From an uncultured Sphingomonas sp. (GTDB lineage: Bacteria > Pseudomonadota > Alphaproteobacteria > Sphingomonadales > Sphingomonadaceae), in contig NZ_CAJYTI010000005.1 of the NCBI RefSeq assembly GCF_913777625.1, forward strand, positions 1 to 64,000: a stretch of 64,000 nucleotides of DNA, written 5' to 3'. Made by a program: the position numbers and the translations under genes. The notes below the pieces were generated by a model. It was given only the letters and a program-made list of their open reading frames with translations. It searched no databases and was not told the DNA's origin. Numbering within the stretch: position 1 is the first letter of the stretch; every line of letters starts with the position of its first letter. Below are positions 9,536 through 18,465 of this stretch, piece by piece.

Positions 9536-11134
9536 TCAGCCTTCCACCTTCGCCAATGCCTCGGCGATCAGCTTGCGGCTGTTGGCGATGCCGTACAGCG
9601 CGATGAAGCTGCCCATGCGCGGGCCCTGTTCGGAGCCGAGCAGCGTCTCGTACAGCGCCTTGAACCAGTCGCGCAGGTTCTCGAAGCCGCCGGTCTTGCC
9701 GATCTCGTAGACCTGATCCTGGATCGCCTCGGCGGTTGCATCAGCGGGCAGGGCGGCAAGTTCGGCATCGAGCCGCTGGAGCGCCTCGATCTCCACGCCC
9801 ACCGGCGCGCGCTTTCGGAGCGTCGGGGCAACGAAATCGCGGGCATAGGCGAGCGCATAGCCGATCAGACGGTCGAGCGCCGGATAGGTTTCCGGATTCG
9901 CGTCCGGGACATAGTTCGTAAGATAGCCCCAGACCTGCTCCTTGGTCGCCTCGCCCATCACGCCGACCAGGTTGAGCAGCAGCCCGAAGGTGACCGGCAG
10001 CGTCTCCGCGGGCGGCTGGCCATTGTGGATGTGGTGGACCGGGTTGCCGAGCCGCTGCTCGACTGCCTGGCCGGCATAGTTGCCGCGGAACTGCCAATAC
10101 TCGTCGATCGCGCGCGGGATCACGCCGAGGTGCAGCTGCTTGGCCTTTTTGGGCTCGCGATAGGCGTAGAAGGCGATGCTTTCCTCGGGCCCATAGGTCA
10201 GCCACTGCTCGAGACTGAGGCCGTTGCCCTTGGACTTGGAGATCTTCTCGCCCTTCTCGTCGAGGAACATCTCGTAGTTGAATCCCTCGGGCGGGCGGCC
10301 GCCGAGCACGCGGGCGATCTTGCCCGACTGGGTGACCGAGTCGATCAGGTCCTTGCCCGCCATCTCGTAATCGACGTCGAGCGCGACCCAGCGCATCGCC
10401 CAGTCGACCTTCCACTGGAGCTTGGCCTTGCCGCCGAGCACCGACTGGACGATCCGCTCGCCTTCATCCTCGAAGGCAATCAGGCCGGCCTCGGCATCGA
10501 CCACCTCGACCGGCACCTGGAGCACGATGCCCGACTTGGGGCTGATCGGCAGGACGGGCGAATAGGTCGCCTGGCGCTCGGCACGCAGCGTCGGCAGCAT
10601 CACGTCCATGATCCCCCGATAATGGCGCAGCACCTTCTTCAACGCGTCGTCGAAGCGGCCGCCAGTGTAATAGTCGGTGGACGAGGCGAACTCGTACTCG
10701 AAGCCGAACTGGTCGAGGAATTCGCGCAGCCGCGTATTGTTGTGGTGCGCGAAGCTTTCGTACTTCTCGAACGGATCGGGCACCCGGGTCAGCGGCTTGC
10801 CGAGATGTTCGCGCAGCATGTCCTGGTTGGGCACATTGTCCGGCACCTTGCGCAGCCCGTCCATGTCGTCGCTGAACGCGATCAGGCGGGTGGGCACGTC
10901 GCACAGGCTCTCGAAGGCGCGGCGGACCATGGTGGTGCGCAGCACTTCGTTGAACGTGCCGATATGCGGCAGGCCCGAAGGACCATAGCCGGTCTCGAAC
11001 AGCACATGGCCTTTCTCCGGCGCGCCACCCTCTGCGATCTGCGGGTAGCGTTTGAGCAGCTTGCGCGCCTCTTCATAGGGCCAGGCCTTGGAGACGAGCG
11101 CGGCTGCGCGGAGTTCGGGGGATACGGTGCTCAT
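9536..11134 (-). CDS. lysK: Lysyl-tRNA synthetase, class I
   Basis: 532-residue class I (archaeal-type) lysine-tRNA ligase, which charges tRNA-Lys in the cytoplasm. The HIGH-like motif is [16 protein letters not shown] near residue 50, and the KMSKS motif is [10 protein letters not shown] near residue 290; neither class II LysRS motif is present. Alphaproteobacteria commonly use this form instead of class II LysS. ATG 11134 has a GGGGACT site before it. It is transcribed away from the ABC-2 exporter genes. Confidence 0.95.
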   Translation of the reverse strand: MSTVSPELRAAALVSKAWPYEEARKLLKRYPQIAEGGAPEKGHVLFETGYGPSGLPHIGTFNEVLRTTMVRRAFESLCDVPTRLIAFSDDMDGLRKVPDNVPNQDMLREHLGKPLTRVPDPFEKYESFAHHNNTRLREFLDQFGFEYEFASSTDYYTGGRFDDALKKVLRHYRGIMDVMLPTLRAERQATYSPVLPISPKSGIVLQVPVEVVDAEAGLIAFEDEGERIVQSVLGGKAKLQWKVDWAMRWVALDVDYEMAGKDLIDSVTQSGKIARVLGGRPPEGFNYEMFLDEKGEKISKSKGNGLSLEQWLTYGPEESIAFYAYREPKKAKQLHLGVIPRAIDEYWQFRGNYAGQAVEQRLGNPVHHIHNGQPPAETLPVTFGLLLNLVGVMGEATKEQVWGYLTNYVPDANPETYPALDRLIGYALAYARDFVAPTLRKRAPVGVEIEALQRLDAELAALPADATAEAIQDQVYEIGKTGGFENLRDWFKALYETLLGSEQGPRMGSFIALYGIANSRKLIAEALAKVEG

Positions 11135-11272
11135 AGTCCCCTGCCTCTGCCGTTTTCGCGCCCGCGATGCAAATATTCGCGCGTCCGGCGGCGGGACTGC
11201 GCCCCTGCCGCACCTTGCCCCAGGGTTAACGCCACCCTAGCTTGTGGGCTCCTTCCGGCCGGGGCCACATCC

Positions 11273-12199
11273 ATGCAACCCATCCTGTCGCTACGCCAGG
11301 TCTCCAAGACCTATGCGTCGGGCCATACCGCGCTCGACCATGTCGATCTCGACATCCACAAGGGCGAGATCTTCGCCCTGCTCGGGCCGAACGGCGCGGG
11401 CAAGACCACGCTCATCTCGATCATCTGCGGCATCGTAACCCCCAGCACCGGCACGATCCTGGTCGACGGGCACGACGCGATCCGCCAGCCGCGCGCAGCG
11501 CGTTCCAAGATCGGCCTGGTGCCGCAGGAGATCGCGGTCGACATGTTCTCGCGCGTCGGCTCCGCCGCGCGCTATTCGCGCGGGCTGTTCGGCAAGGCGC
11601 CCGACAACGCCTATTGCGACCGGCTCCTCAAGGACCTGTCGCTGTGGGACAAGCGCGACGCCAAGATCATGGAGCTCTCGGGCGGCATGAAGCGCCGGGT
11701 GATGATCGCGAAGGCGCTGAGCCACGAACCGGACATCCTGTTCCTCGACGAGCCGACCGCAGGCGTCGACGTCGAGCTGCGCCGCGACATGTGGAAGCTG
11801 ATCGGGCGCCTGCGCGACCGCGGCACCACCATCATCCTGACCACCCATTATATCGAGGAGGCCGAGGAAATGGCTGACCGGGTGGGCGTGATCAACAAGG
11901 GCAAGCTGCTGCTGGTCGAGGAAAAGGCCGCGCTGATGAAGAAGCTCGGCAAGCGCGAGCTCGATCTCAGCCTGGTCGAGCCGCTCGCCGCGATTCCGGC
12001 CGAACTCGGCGAATGGCAGCTGAGCCTCGCCGACGAGGGCCACAAGCTGCGCTACACCTTCGACGCGCAGGCCGAACGCACCGGCATCCCGTCGCTGCTG
12101 CGCAAGCTGCACGACCTGAACATCGGCTTCAAGGATCTCGACACGTCGAAGTCGAGCCTGGAGGACATCTTCGTCGACCTGGTGGGGGCACAGGCATGA
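11273..12199 (+). CDS. ABC-2 type exporter, ATP-binding protein
   Basis: 308-residue ATPase. Walker [13 protein letters not shown] (about residue 40), signature [15 protein letters not shown], Walker [13 protein letters not shown] and the switch His in [17 protein letters not shown] are all present, followed by a ~90-residue C-terminal region typical of YadG/CcmA-like exporters. The frame is open for 2 kb upstream, but the ATG at 11273 is the only start fitting the domain. The stop overlaps the permease start (ATGA). The substrate is unknown. Confidence 0.93.
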   Translation: MQPILSLRQVSKTYASGHTALDHVDLDIHKGEIFALLGPNGAGKTTLISIICGIVTPSTGTILVDGHDAIRQPRAARSKIGLVPQEIAVDMFSRVGSAARYSRGLFGKAPDNAYCDRLLKDLSLWDKRDAKIMELSGGMKRRVMIAKALSHEPDILFLDEPTAGVDVELRRDMWKLIGRLRDRGTTIILTTHYIEEAEEMADRVGVINKGKLLLVEEKAALMKKLGKRELDLSLVEPLAAIPAELGEWQLSLADEGHKLRYTFDAQAERTGIPSLLRKLHDLNIGFKDLDTSKSSLEDIFVDLVGAQA

Positions 12200-12966
12200 A
12201 CGGCATCAACTTTCCCGGCATCTGGGCGATCTACAAGTTCGAGATGGCGCGGACGATCCGCACGCTGTGGCAGTCGATCGCGACCCCGGTGATCACCACC
12301 TCGCTTTACTTCATCGTGTTTGGCGGGGCGATCGGCAGCCGGATCGATTCGATTCACGGCGTGAATTACGGCAGCTTCCTGGTGCCGGGGCTGATCATGC
12401 TGTCGCTGCTGATGCAAAGCATCGTCAACGCCTCGATCGGCATCTACTTCCCCAAATTCACCGGCACGGTGTTCGAGCTGCTCTCGGCGCCGATCTCGGC
12501 GATCGAGCTGGTGGTGGGGTTCGTGGGGGCGGCGGCGACCAAGTCGGTGGTGATTGGGCTGATCATCCTGGCGACCTCGGCGCTGTTCGTGCCGCTGCGG
12601 GTAGATCATCCGCTGGCGATGATCGCCTTCCTGCTGCTCACCGCGATCACGTTCAGCATGTTCGGCTTCATCATCGGCATCTGGGCGAAGAGCTTCGAAC
12701 AGCTCAACATCGTGCCCTCGCTGCTGGTGACCCCGCTGACCTTCCTGGGCGGCGCCTTCTACTCGATCGACATGCTGCCCGAGCCCTGGCACACAGTGAG
12801 CCTATTCAACCCGGTGGTATATCTGGTGAGCGGCTTCCGCTGGAGCTTCTTCGGGCACGGCGATGTCGGCATCGCCTGGAGCCTGGGCTTTACGGGCGTG
12901 TTCCTGCTGCTGTGCCTAGGGCTGATCGTGTGGATCTTCCGGACCGGGTATCGCCTCAAGAACTAA
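12196..12966 (+). CDS. ABC-2 type exporter, permease protein
   Basis: 256-residue permease with six hydrophobic segments of the ABC-2 (YadH-like) family. The FGGAIGSRI motif after segment 1, [25 protein letters not shown], the [12 protein letters not shown] connector and [18 protein letters not shown] are typical. It starts within the stop of the ATPase gene, so the two make one exporter, probably with 2+2 stoichiometry. What it exports cannot be told from the neighbours. Confidence 0.93.
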   Translation: MNGINFPGIWAIYKFEMARTIRTLWQSIATPVITTSLYFIVFGGAIGSRIDSIHGVNYGSFLVPGLIMLSLLMQSIVNASIGIYFPKFTGTVFELLSAPISAIELVVGFVGAAATKSVVIGLIILATSALFVPLRVDHPLAMIAFLLLTAITFSMFGFIIGIWAKSFEQLNIVPSLLVTPLTFLGGAFYSIDMLPEPWHTVSLFNPVVYLVSGFRWSFFGHGDVGIAWSLGFTGVFLLLCLGLIVWIFRTGYRLKN

Positions 12967-13190
12967 TCCTGCCCAATTTGATCAATAAACCTGATCCACC
13001 ATGATTAATTCATGGAAAGGTAATTCATCCACTTTTTCTTAACCATCAAAATGCTCATCGAGAAAATCGATCGGAACCAGTGATAAATACGGATGTTTCG
13101 TGGTGCTTATACTTAGATGAGGCCAGGAGAGCCTACGGGTATAAAAAATAAGCGCCACTCGCGCGAAACGCCAAATCCGGGAAGCTCACA
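12967..13190. other. AT-rich intergenic region before the chemoreceptor
   Basis: 224 bases without a gene and clearly richer in A+T than the surroundings. It holds two TAATTCAT copies (13006-13013 and 13021-13028) and runs such as TTTTTCTTAA. It probably carries the chemoreceptor promoter and a regulator site; no consensus sigma70, sigma28 or sigma54 promoter is obvious. Confidence 0.5.
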
Positions 13191-14525
13191 ATGCTCTGGT
13201 TCGAATCCGTCGCTCCCATCCGCCAAAAGACGCTGATCGCCTTCAGCAGCATGGCCAGCATCGCGCTCGTAACCGCATTGGTCGCTGCACTTCTCCCTGC
13301 GCTTTTGGGAATATGCGCAGCATTTGTCGGCGCGGGGGCGGCGATGCTGCTCGGCCTTCGGTTTCGCCGGGCGATCTGCGATCCGTATGTCATCACCGTC
13401 GTCCGTATGGAGGCGCTGGCCGCGGGGGACCTCGATAGCGAGATCCGCTTCACCGACTACAAGGATTGCGTAGGACGCCTGACCAAGGCGATGTTCACGT
13501 TCCGCGACGCCGCGCTGGTCCAGCAGCGCATGGCCGCCCAGCAGTCCGAAATCGTGCGGATCGTGGGCGAGCACCTCGGCGCACTTTCGTGCGGTGATCT
13601 GACTCGTCCGATCGACGCTCGCTTCCCGGAAGAATATGAAGCCCTGCGCAGCAGCTACAACAAGACCCTTCATGCTTTGGGCGAACTGATCGGCGCCGTT
13701 GCAACGAGCACCGAATCGATCCGCACCGGCGCACGCGAGATCGCCGCCGCATCGGAGGATCTGGCACGCCGCACCGAAGGCAACGCGGCCAGCCTTGAGG
13801 AAACCTCGGCCGCGACCAGCGAGATGGAGCAGCGTCTGCGGGTAAGCGCCTCGGCTTCCGTGCAGACCGTCCAGAGCACCGACGACGCGATCGCCACCGT
13901 TACAACGGGGCGCACCCTGGCCGAGGAGGCGGTGACCGCGATGACTCGCGTCAGCGAAAGCGCCAAGGGTATCGACAGCGTGATCGAGGGGCTGGACAAG
14001 ATCGCCTTCCAGACGCGCGTCCTTGCAATGAACGCGGCGGTCGAAGCCGGCCGTGCCGGCGAGGCGGGCCGTGGCTTCGCGGTAGTGGCGGATCTCGTCT
14101 CGGCGCTCGCGATGCGTGCCGAGGAGGAGGCCAGGCGCGCCAAGGAACAGCTGACCGTGACTCAGTCGGGCATCCTCTCCGCAGTGGAGGTAGTCCGCCG
14201 CGTCGACGATTCGCTTGCCAACATCGCGGGCAATGTTCACACTGTGCATGATCTGGTCGAGCGCATGGCAAAGGACAATCAGGCGCAATCCGCCGCCATC
14301 ACCGAGATCAGCGTCGCGGTCGTGTCGATGGACAACAGCACCCAGCAAAACGCGGCGATGGTGGAACAGACGTCGGCGGCCGCCCGCAACCTCAGCTCCG
14401 AGGTCGAACTGCTGGCCGAAAATGCTGCCAAGTTCACGGTCTCGCAGTCCGACCGATCGAATCGCTGGTCGGCGAACCGCAACGCGCGGGGCGGCCGCAG
14501 CGCACGCTTGTCCGTTGCCGCCTGA
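13191..14525 (+). CDS. Methyl-accepting chemotaxis protein without a periplasmic sensor domain
   Basis: 444-residue transducer. Two hydrophobic helices (about 15-58) are joined by a minimal loop, so there is no periplasmic ligand domain; a HAMP-like segment (about 60-115) and a methyl-accepting signaling domain follow. The hairpin tip reads IAFQTRVLAMNAAVEAGRAG then GEAGRGFAVVADLVSALAMR, differing from the usual TNILALNAAVEAARAG and VVADEVRxLA at several near-invariant sites. No che genes are nearby. It may sense a membrane or cytoplasmic signal, or be specialised in its CheA/CheW coupling. Confidence 0.9.
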   Translation: MLWFESVAPIRQKTLIAFSSMASIALVTALVAALLPALLGICAAFVGAGAAMLLGLRFRRAICDPYVITVVRMEALAAGDLDSEIRFTDYKDCVGRLTKAMFTFRDAALVQQRMAAQQSEIVRIVGEHLGALSCGDLTRPIDARFPEEYEALRSSYNKTLHALGELIGAVATSTESIRTGAREIAAASEDLARRTEGNAASLEETSAATSEMEQRLRVSASASVQTVQSTDDAIATVTTGRTLAEEAVTAMTRVSESAKGIDSVIEGLDKIAFQTRVLAMNAAVEAGRAGEAGRGFAVVADLVSALAMRAEEEARRAKEQLTVTQSGILSAVEVVRRVDDSLANIAGNVHTVHDLVERMAKDNQAQSAAITEISVAVVSMDNSTQQNAAMVEQTSAAARNLSSEVELLAENAAKFTVSQSDRSNRWSANRNARGGRSARLSVAA

Positions 14526-14575
14526 TCGCCGGCGCTTGGTGCGCGAGGCCGGATCGGCGCCCGTCTGCCCCGACC

Positions 14576-14608
14576 GGTCTCACCGGCGCTCCGCGCACCG
14601 GTGAGACC
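14576..14608. terminator. Hairpin between convergent genes
   Basis: Perfect 11-base arms GGTCTCACCGG / CCGGTGAGACC (14576-14586, 14598-14608) with an 11-base loop, between the chemoreceptor and the CocE gene. It has no clear T-run on either side, so it may be a Rho-assisted or bidirectional terminator. Confidence 0.55.
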
Positions 14609-14626
14609 GCCGTTCCTGCGGCGGCG

Positions 14627-16477
14627 CTAGCGCACCACCGGCAGCGTCACCGCGGAGCCGCTACACACCCGCTGCGTCGCCTTGCGATAGTCCTCCGGCT
14701 TGGCCTTGTAGATGTTCGGCACGAAGGTCTGCGGGTTGCGGTCGATCACCGGGAACCAGCTCGACTGGACCTGCACCATGATCCGGTGGCCTTTCTTGAA
14801 CACATGGTCGTGGTCGCGCAGAGGAAAATCCCAGGCGGTCACCTGGTCGGGGACCAGCGGCGTCGCCTGCTCGAAGCTCTTGAGATAGCGGCCGCGACGG
14901 ATCTCCATGGCGATCGGCAGTTCATAGCCGTTGAGGCCCTTGGCATAGGCTCCCAGCGCGGTCGGCGCCTTCTCGTAGTTTTCGGGGAACACGTCGATCA
15001 GTTTGACGACAAAGTCGCTGTCGGTGCCGCTAGTGGCGGCCATCAGCTTGGCGGTGACCTCGCCGGTGACGGTCAGGTCGTTCTCCAGCGGCGCGGTGAC
15101 ATAGCTGAGCACGTCGGGCCGATCGTCGACGAAGCGCTGGTCCTCGGCTTCCCACCAGCGCCAGTCGGGCGTGGCATAGGTGGCGGACATCGGCCGCGGG
15201 CGGAACGGCACGGGCCGCGCCGGATCGCTCACATAGTCCCGGCAGCCCTCGCCCGCCGCCGGCGCGGTGAAGCTCAGCGAGCCGTCGCCGTGCAGATACA
15301 GGTTCGTCGCCTGCGCATTGGCGAGCGGGTAGCTCTGATAGGTCTTCCACTGCCAGGAACCCGACTGGAAGCTCTTCAGCGCGAAGTCCGGCTTGGTGCC
15401 GGTGCCGTGGAGCCAATAGGCGAAGAAGGGCGCCTCGATCTGCTCGACGAACTGGGTGCCGCTGTCGACGCCGAAGGGAATGCGCCCGAGGCTGTTCGCG
15501 GGCGACTGCCACACGCCGTGCGCCCAGGGGCCGGCCACCATCAGCGCCAGCTTGTTCGGATCGTTGGCGCGCTGCTTTTCCCAGATCTTCCAGCTGCCCC
15601 AGGGATCTTCCTGGTCCCAATAGCCGGCGACGTTGAGCGTCGGCACGGTGGTCTTGCCGAGCGCGTTCGACCAGACCTGCTTCTTCCAGTGATCGTCATA
15701 GTCGGGATGCTCGATCATCTCGCGGAAGCGCGGCACCCGGCCGTTAAAATATTTCTTCTCGATGTCGTCGGGCGAGCCGGCGTGGAGGAACCAGTCGTAG
15801 GTGTCGTAGCGATCGTAGAGGCTGATGCCGTCGTTGTTGGTCTTGTCCGCCTGGAGACCGTTCACCCAGTCGCTGGCATAGGTGAGCCGCATCGCGCCCC
15901 AGCGGTGGAGATCGTCGTTCTTCCAGTAATCGATCCACGCCGCCTGCGGGCTGGTGGCCTTGAGCGCCGGGTGGGGCTTGGCGAGCGCGATCGCGGCGGT
16001 GAAGCCGGGGTACGACACCCCCCACATGCCCACCTTGCCGTTGTTGGGCTTCACGTTCTTCACCAGCCAGTCGATCGAGTCATAGGCGTCGGTCGCCTCG
16101 TCGACCGCGCCCTTGCCGGTCTTCACCTCAGTGGAGAGGGTGAAGGTGCCCCCCTCGGACTTGAAGCGGCCGCGCATGTCCTGGAACACGAAAATATAGC
16201 CGTCGCGCACCAGCGGCGCCCAGCTGTTCGGCACGCGCCCCGGCGCGGCATCGGGCGACCCATAGGGGCTGCGCTGGAACAGGATCGGCAGCGGGCCGGT
16301 GGCGCCCCTGGGCCGCAGGATGACGGTGTGGAGCTTCACCCCGTCGCGCATCGGGATCATCGCCTCTTCGAAGGTGAAGGGCGCGTCGGTCGCGGCGGGC
16401 GCGGCCTGGGGCGGCGCCGCAGCCGCGAGAGGTGCGGCAATCGCCGCGAGCGCTACGGAAACCAGCCAGTGCCGCAT
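14627..16477 (-). CDS. CocE/NonD family hydrolase (S15-like), exported
   Basis: 616-residue alpha/beta hydrolase of the X-Pro dipeptidyl-peptidase/cocaine-esterase family. A signal peptide (MRHWLVSVALAAIAAPLAAA) is followed by the hydrolase domain with the nucleophile elbow GMWGVSYPGFTA and the PWAHGVW region, then a C-terminal jelly-roll domain (EDQRFVDDRPDVLSY to the end). Ser, Asp and His of the triad are plausibly present. The start is ATG 16477 with GGGGGACG upstream rather than a codon 42 bases earlier. It probably cleaves ester or amide bonds of an external substrate; family members include glutaryl-7-ACA acylases. Confidence 0.9.
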   Translation of the reverse strand: MRHWLVSVALAAIAAPLAAAAPPQAAPAATDAPFTFEEAMIPMRDGVKLHTVILRPRGATGPLPILFQRSPYGSPDAAPGRVPNSWAPLVRDGYIFVFQDMRGRFKSEGGTFTLSTEVKTGKGAVDEATDAYDSIDWLVKNVKPNNGKVGMWGVSYPGFTAAIALAKPHPALKATSPQAAWIDYWKNDDLHRWGAMRLTYASDWVNGLQADKTNNDGISLYDRYDTYDWFLHAGSPDDIEKKYFNGRVPRFREMIEHPDYDDHWKKQVWSNALGKTTVPTLNVAGYWDQEDPWGSWKIWEKQRANDPNKLALMVAGPWAHGVWQSPANSLGRIPFGVDSGTQFVEQIEAPFFAYWLHGTGTKPDFALKSFQSGSWQWKTYQSYPLANAQATNLYLHGDGSLSFTAPAAGEGCRDYVSDPARPVPFRPRPMSATYATPDWRWWEAEDQRFVDDRPDVLSYVTAPLENDLTVTGEVTAKLMAATSGTDSDFVVKLIDVFPENYEKAPTALGAYAKGLNGYELPIAMEIRRGRYLKSFEQATPLVPDQVTAWDFPLRDHDHVFKKGHRIMVQVQSSWFPVIDRNPQTFVPNIYKAKPEDYRKATQRVCSGSAVTLPVVR

Positions 16478-16521
16478 GTTCGTTCGTCCCCCTGAGGTCA
16501 GGGTGACTTGGTGCGGCAAGA

Positions 16522-16548
16522 CGCCGCCGGGATCAAGCCGGCGGCGTC
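16522..16548 (-). terminator. Terminator of glpX
   Basis: Perfect 10-base arms ACGCCGCCGG / CCGGCGGCGT with a 7-base loop, just after the glpX stop in its direction of transcription. The following bases are only modestly T-rich (TCTTGC). Confidence 0.65.
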
Positions 16549-16559
16549 GTTGCGGCCTG

Positions 16560-17528
16560 TCAGTCGACGCGGTGTTCGCCCTTCACCCAGCGCACCGTGC
16601 CCGAGCTGGCGCGCATCACCACGCTCTCGGTGGTCATCTTGCCCTTCACCCGCTTCACGCCGGCGAGCAGCGAACCGTCGGTCACGCCGGTCGCCGCGAA
16701 AATGCAGTCGCCCTTGGCCAGTTCGTCGAGCGCGTAGATCTTGTCGAGATCCTCGATCCCCCACTTGGCCGCGCGCGCGCGCTCGTCGTCATTACGGAAC
16801 ACCAGACGGCCCTGGAACTGCCCGCCGACGCAGCGCAGCGCCGCACAGGCGAGCACGCCCTCGGGTGCGCCACCCTGGCCCATATAGACGTCGATGGTGG
16901 TGTCGGGATCGCTGGTCGCGATCACGCCCGCCACGTCGCCGTCCGGAATCAGCATGATGCCGCAGCCGATGCCGCGCAGTTCGGCGATCAGCTTCTCGTG
17001 GCGCGGGCGATCGAGCACGCAGGCGATGATGTCGCTCGGCTTCACCCCCTTGGCGGCAGCGATCGCCTCGACATTCTCGGTCGGGGACTTGTTGAGATCG
17101 ATCACGCCCTGCGGATAGCCGGGGCCGACCGCGATCTTGTCCATGTAGACGTCGGGCGCGTTGAGCAGATTGCCTTCCTCGGCCACGGCCAGCACCGCCA
17201 GCGCGTTGGGGCCGGCCTTGGCGGTGATCGTCGTGCCTTCCAGCGGATCGAGCGCGATGTCGATCTTGGGGCCCTTGCCGATCGCCGAGCCGACCTTCTC
17301 GCCGATATAGAGCATCGGCGCCTCGTCGCGCTCGCCCTCGCCGATCACCACGGTGCCGTCCATGTACAGCTGGTTCAGCGCCTCGCGCATCGCTTCGACC
17401 GCGGCATGGTCGGCGGCCTTCTCGTCCCCCCGTCCGACCAGGCTGGAGGCGGCGATGGCTGCCGCTTCGGTGACACGCACCATTTCGAGCACGAGGACAC
17501 GGTCGAGAACATGGCTTGCGTTCGGCAT
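16560..17528 (-). CDS. glpX: Class II fructose-1,6-bisphosphatase
   Basis: 322-residue GlpX, which dephosphorylates fructose-1,6-bisphosphate in gluconeogenesis. Metal-site motifs are visible: VVIGEGERDEAPMLYIGEKVG near residue 55, DIALDPLEGTT near residue 85 (the Li+-sensitive phosphatase DPxxGT motif) and MGQGGAPEGVLACAAL. ATG 17528 is chosen because AGGGGAT precedes it and homologues start with MPNASHVLDRVLVLEMVRV; an in-frame start 93 bases upstream would add unconserved residues. It is often next to hom in alphaproteobacteria; here two small genes on the other strand separate them. Confidence 0.95.
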   Translation of the reverse strand: MPNASHVLDRVLVLEMVRVTEAAAIAASSLVGRGDEKAADHAAVEAMREALNQLYMDGTVVIGEGERDEAPMLYIGEKVGSAIGKGPKIDIALDPLEGTTITAKAGPNALAVLAVAEEGNLLNAPDVYMDKIAVGPGYPQGVIDLNKSPTENVEAIAAAKGVKPSDIIACVLDRPRHEKLIAELRGIGCGIMLIPDGDVAGVIATSDPDTTIDVYMGQGGAPEGVLACAALRCVGGQFQGRLVFRNDDERARAAKWGIEDLDKIYALDELAKGDCIFAATGVTDGSLLAGVKRVKGKMTTESVVMRASSGTVRWVKGEHRVD

Positions 17529-17686
17529 CTGTACGGTGATCCCCTGTTCGATACGTGCGCCGCGATAGGAGGCCACCGGGGCGCTGTCGACCGTGCTAAC
17601 GTTGTCAGCGCCGTTAACCAAAGTGGTTTAGTGATTCCAAGTGCAAACTGCGCTATTGTTGCGCGGACTCGCGGGGGACTGACACG

Positions 17687-18040
17687 ATGTTGCTGCCGAT
17701 GTTGCTCTTCGTTCAAGATGCTTCCGTAGCCACGGTGCTGGCGGACTATCGCACGCAAACGCGGGCGGAAGTTCCCTGCCGGGCCCCCAGCGACCAGGGC
17801 GAGATCATCGTCTGTTCGCGGCGCGAGGCGGACCGCTATCGGGTGCCGTTCGTCACGCCGAACCTGTCGCGGGATTCGGATGCGGCGCGGCTGAACCGGC
17901 TGATCGGCGACCCCGTGCAGCAAGGTATCACCAAATGCGGCGAGGGTGCGTTCACGGTGAAGTGCGGCAAGGTCGGGGTCACCGCCACGGTCGGGTTGGA
18001 CGGCAAGGTGAAGATGCAGCAGCGGGAGCTGGCGCCGTGA
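17687..18040 (+). CDS. Small secreted hypothetical protein, four cysteines
   Basis: 117 residues, no family recognised. A short hydrophobic N-terminus (MLLPMLLFVQDAS) suggests export. Four cysteines (VPCRAP, IVCSRR, TKCGEG, VKCGK) could form two disulfides in the periplasm. It ends with an alternating VTATVGLDGKVKMQQREL pattern like a small beta-sheet. A second small gene of similar design follows 80 bases later (18123-18446). Both lie between glpX and hom, on the opposite strand. Confidence 0.65.
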   Translation: MLLPMLLFVQDASVATVLADYRTQTRAEVPCRAPSDQGEIIVCSRREADRYRVPFVTPNLSRDSDAARLNRLIGDPVQQGITKCGEGAFTVKCGKVGVTATVGLDGKVKMQQRELAP

Positions 18041-18122
18041 TCGCCGGCCGCCGTTCGCTGCAAAGGTTCGCAACCACCGGAGCACCCGCGCGTTGGCGCG
18101 ACGGGATGCAACAGGAGGGCAT

Positions 18123-18446
18123 ATGTTGTTGATCGCACTGGCACTGCAGAGTGCAAGCATGGCGGCGGCGGTCAGCGCGGCAGACTCTGCCCGGGCACCG
18201 ATCGTTCGCGCCACGCTGCGCCGTTCGGCGCGGCCGCAGCCGGTGCTTTCGCCCCTGATCTCCAGCTGCGAAGTAGAGCGCGATTGCGGCACGCGCGATG
18301 GCCGCGCCCGGATCGCGGCGACCCGCGAGCCGCTGGTCGACCGGAAGATGGAGATGATCCATGCGGTCGAGGGACCGGCCTGCAACCGCACCGGCATGCC
18401 GGTGTGCCCCGATACCGGCCACCGCGTGCTGCGCCTGAGCTTCTAA
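18123..18446 (+). CDS. Small secreted hypothetical protein, four cysteines
   Basis: 107 residues, family not recognised. ATG 18123 follows a strong CAGGAGGG site, supporting real translation. The N-terminus MLLIALALQSASMAAAVSAA looks like a signal peptide. Four cysteines occur as SSCEVERDC and ACNRTGMPVC. The first residues resemble those of the gene upstream (MLLxxL..Q.AS), so the two may share an origin, although the mature parts do not align clearly by eye. It ends 20 bases before the convergent hom gene. Confidence 0.65.
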   Translation: MLLIALALQSASMAAAVSAADSARAPIVRATLRRSARPQPVLSPLISSCEVERDCGTRDGRARIAATREPLVDRKMEMIHAVEGPACNRTGMPVCPDTGHRVLRLSF

Positions 18447-18465
18447 CTACCAGCGCAGCCGACGC

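Noticed and set aside
9248..11272. Long open frame continuing upstream of the ABC ATPase gene on the plus strand
   Set aside because: It is antisense to lysK and nhaA; domain content begins at ATG 11273.
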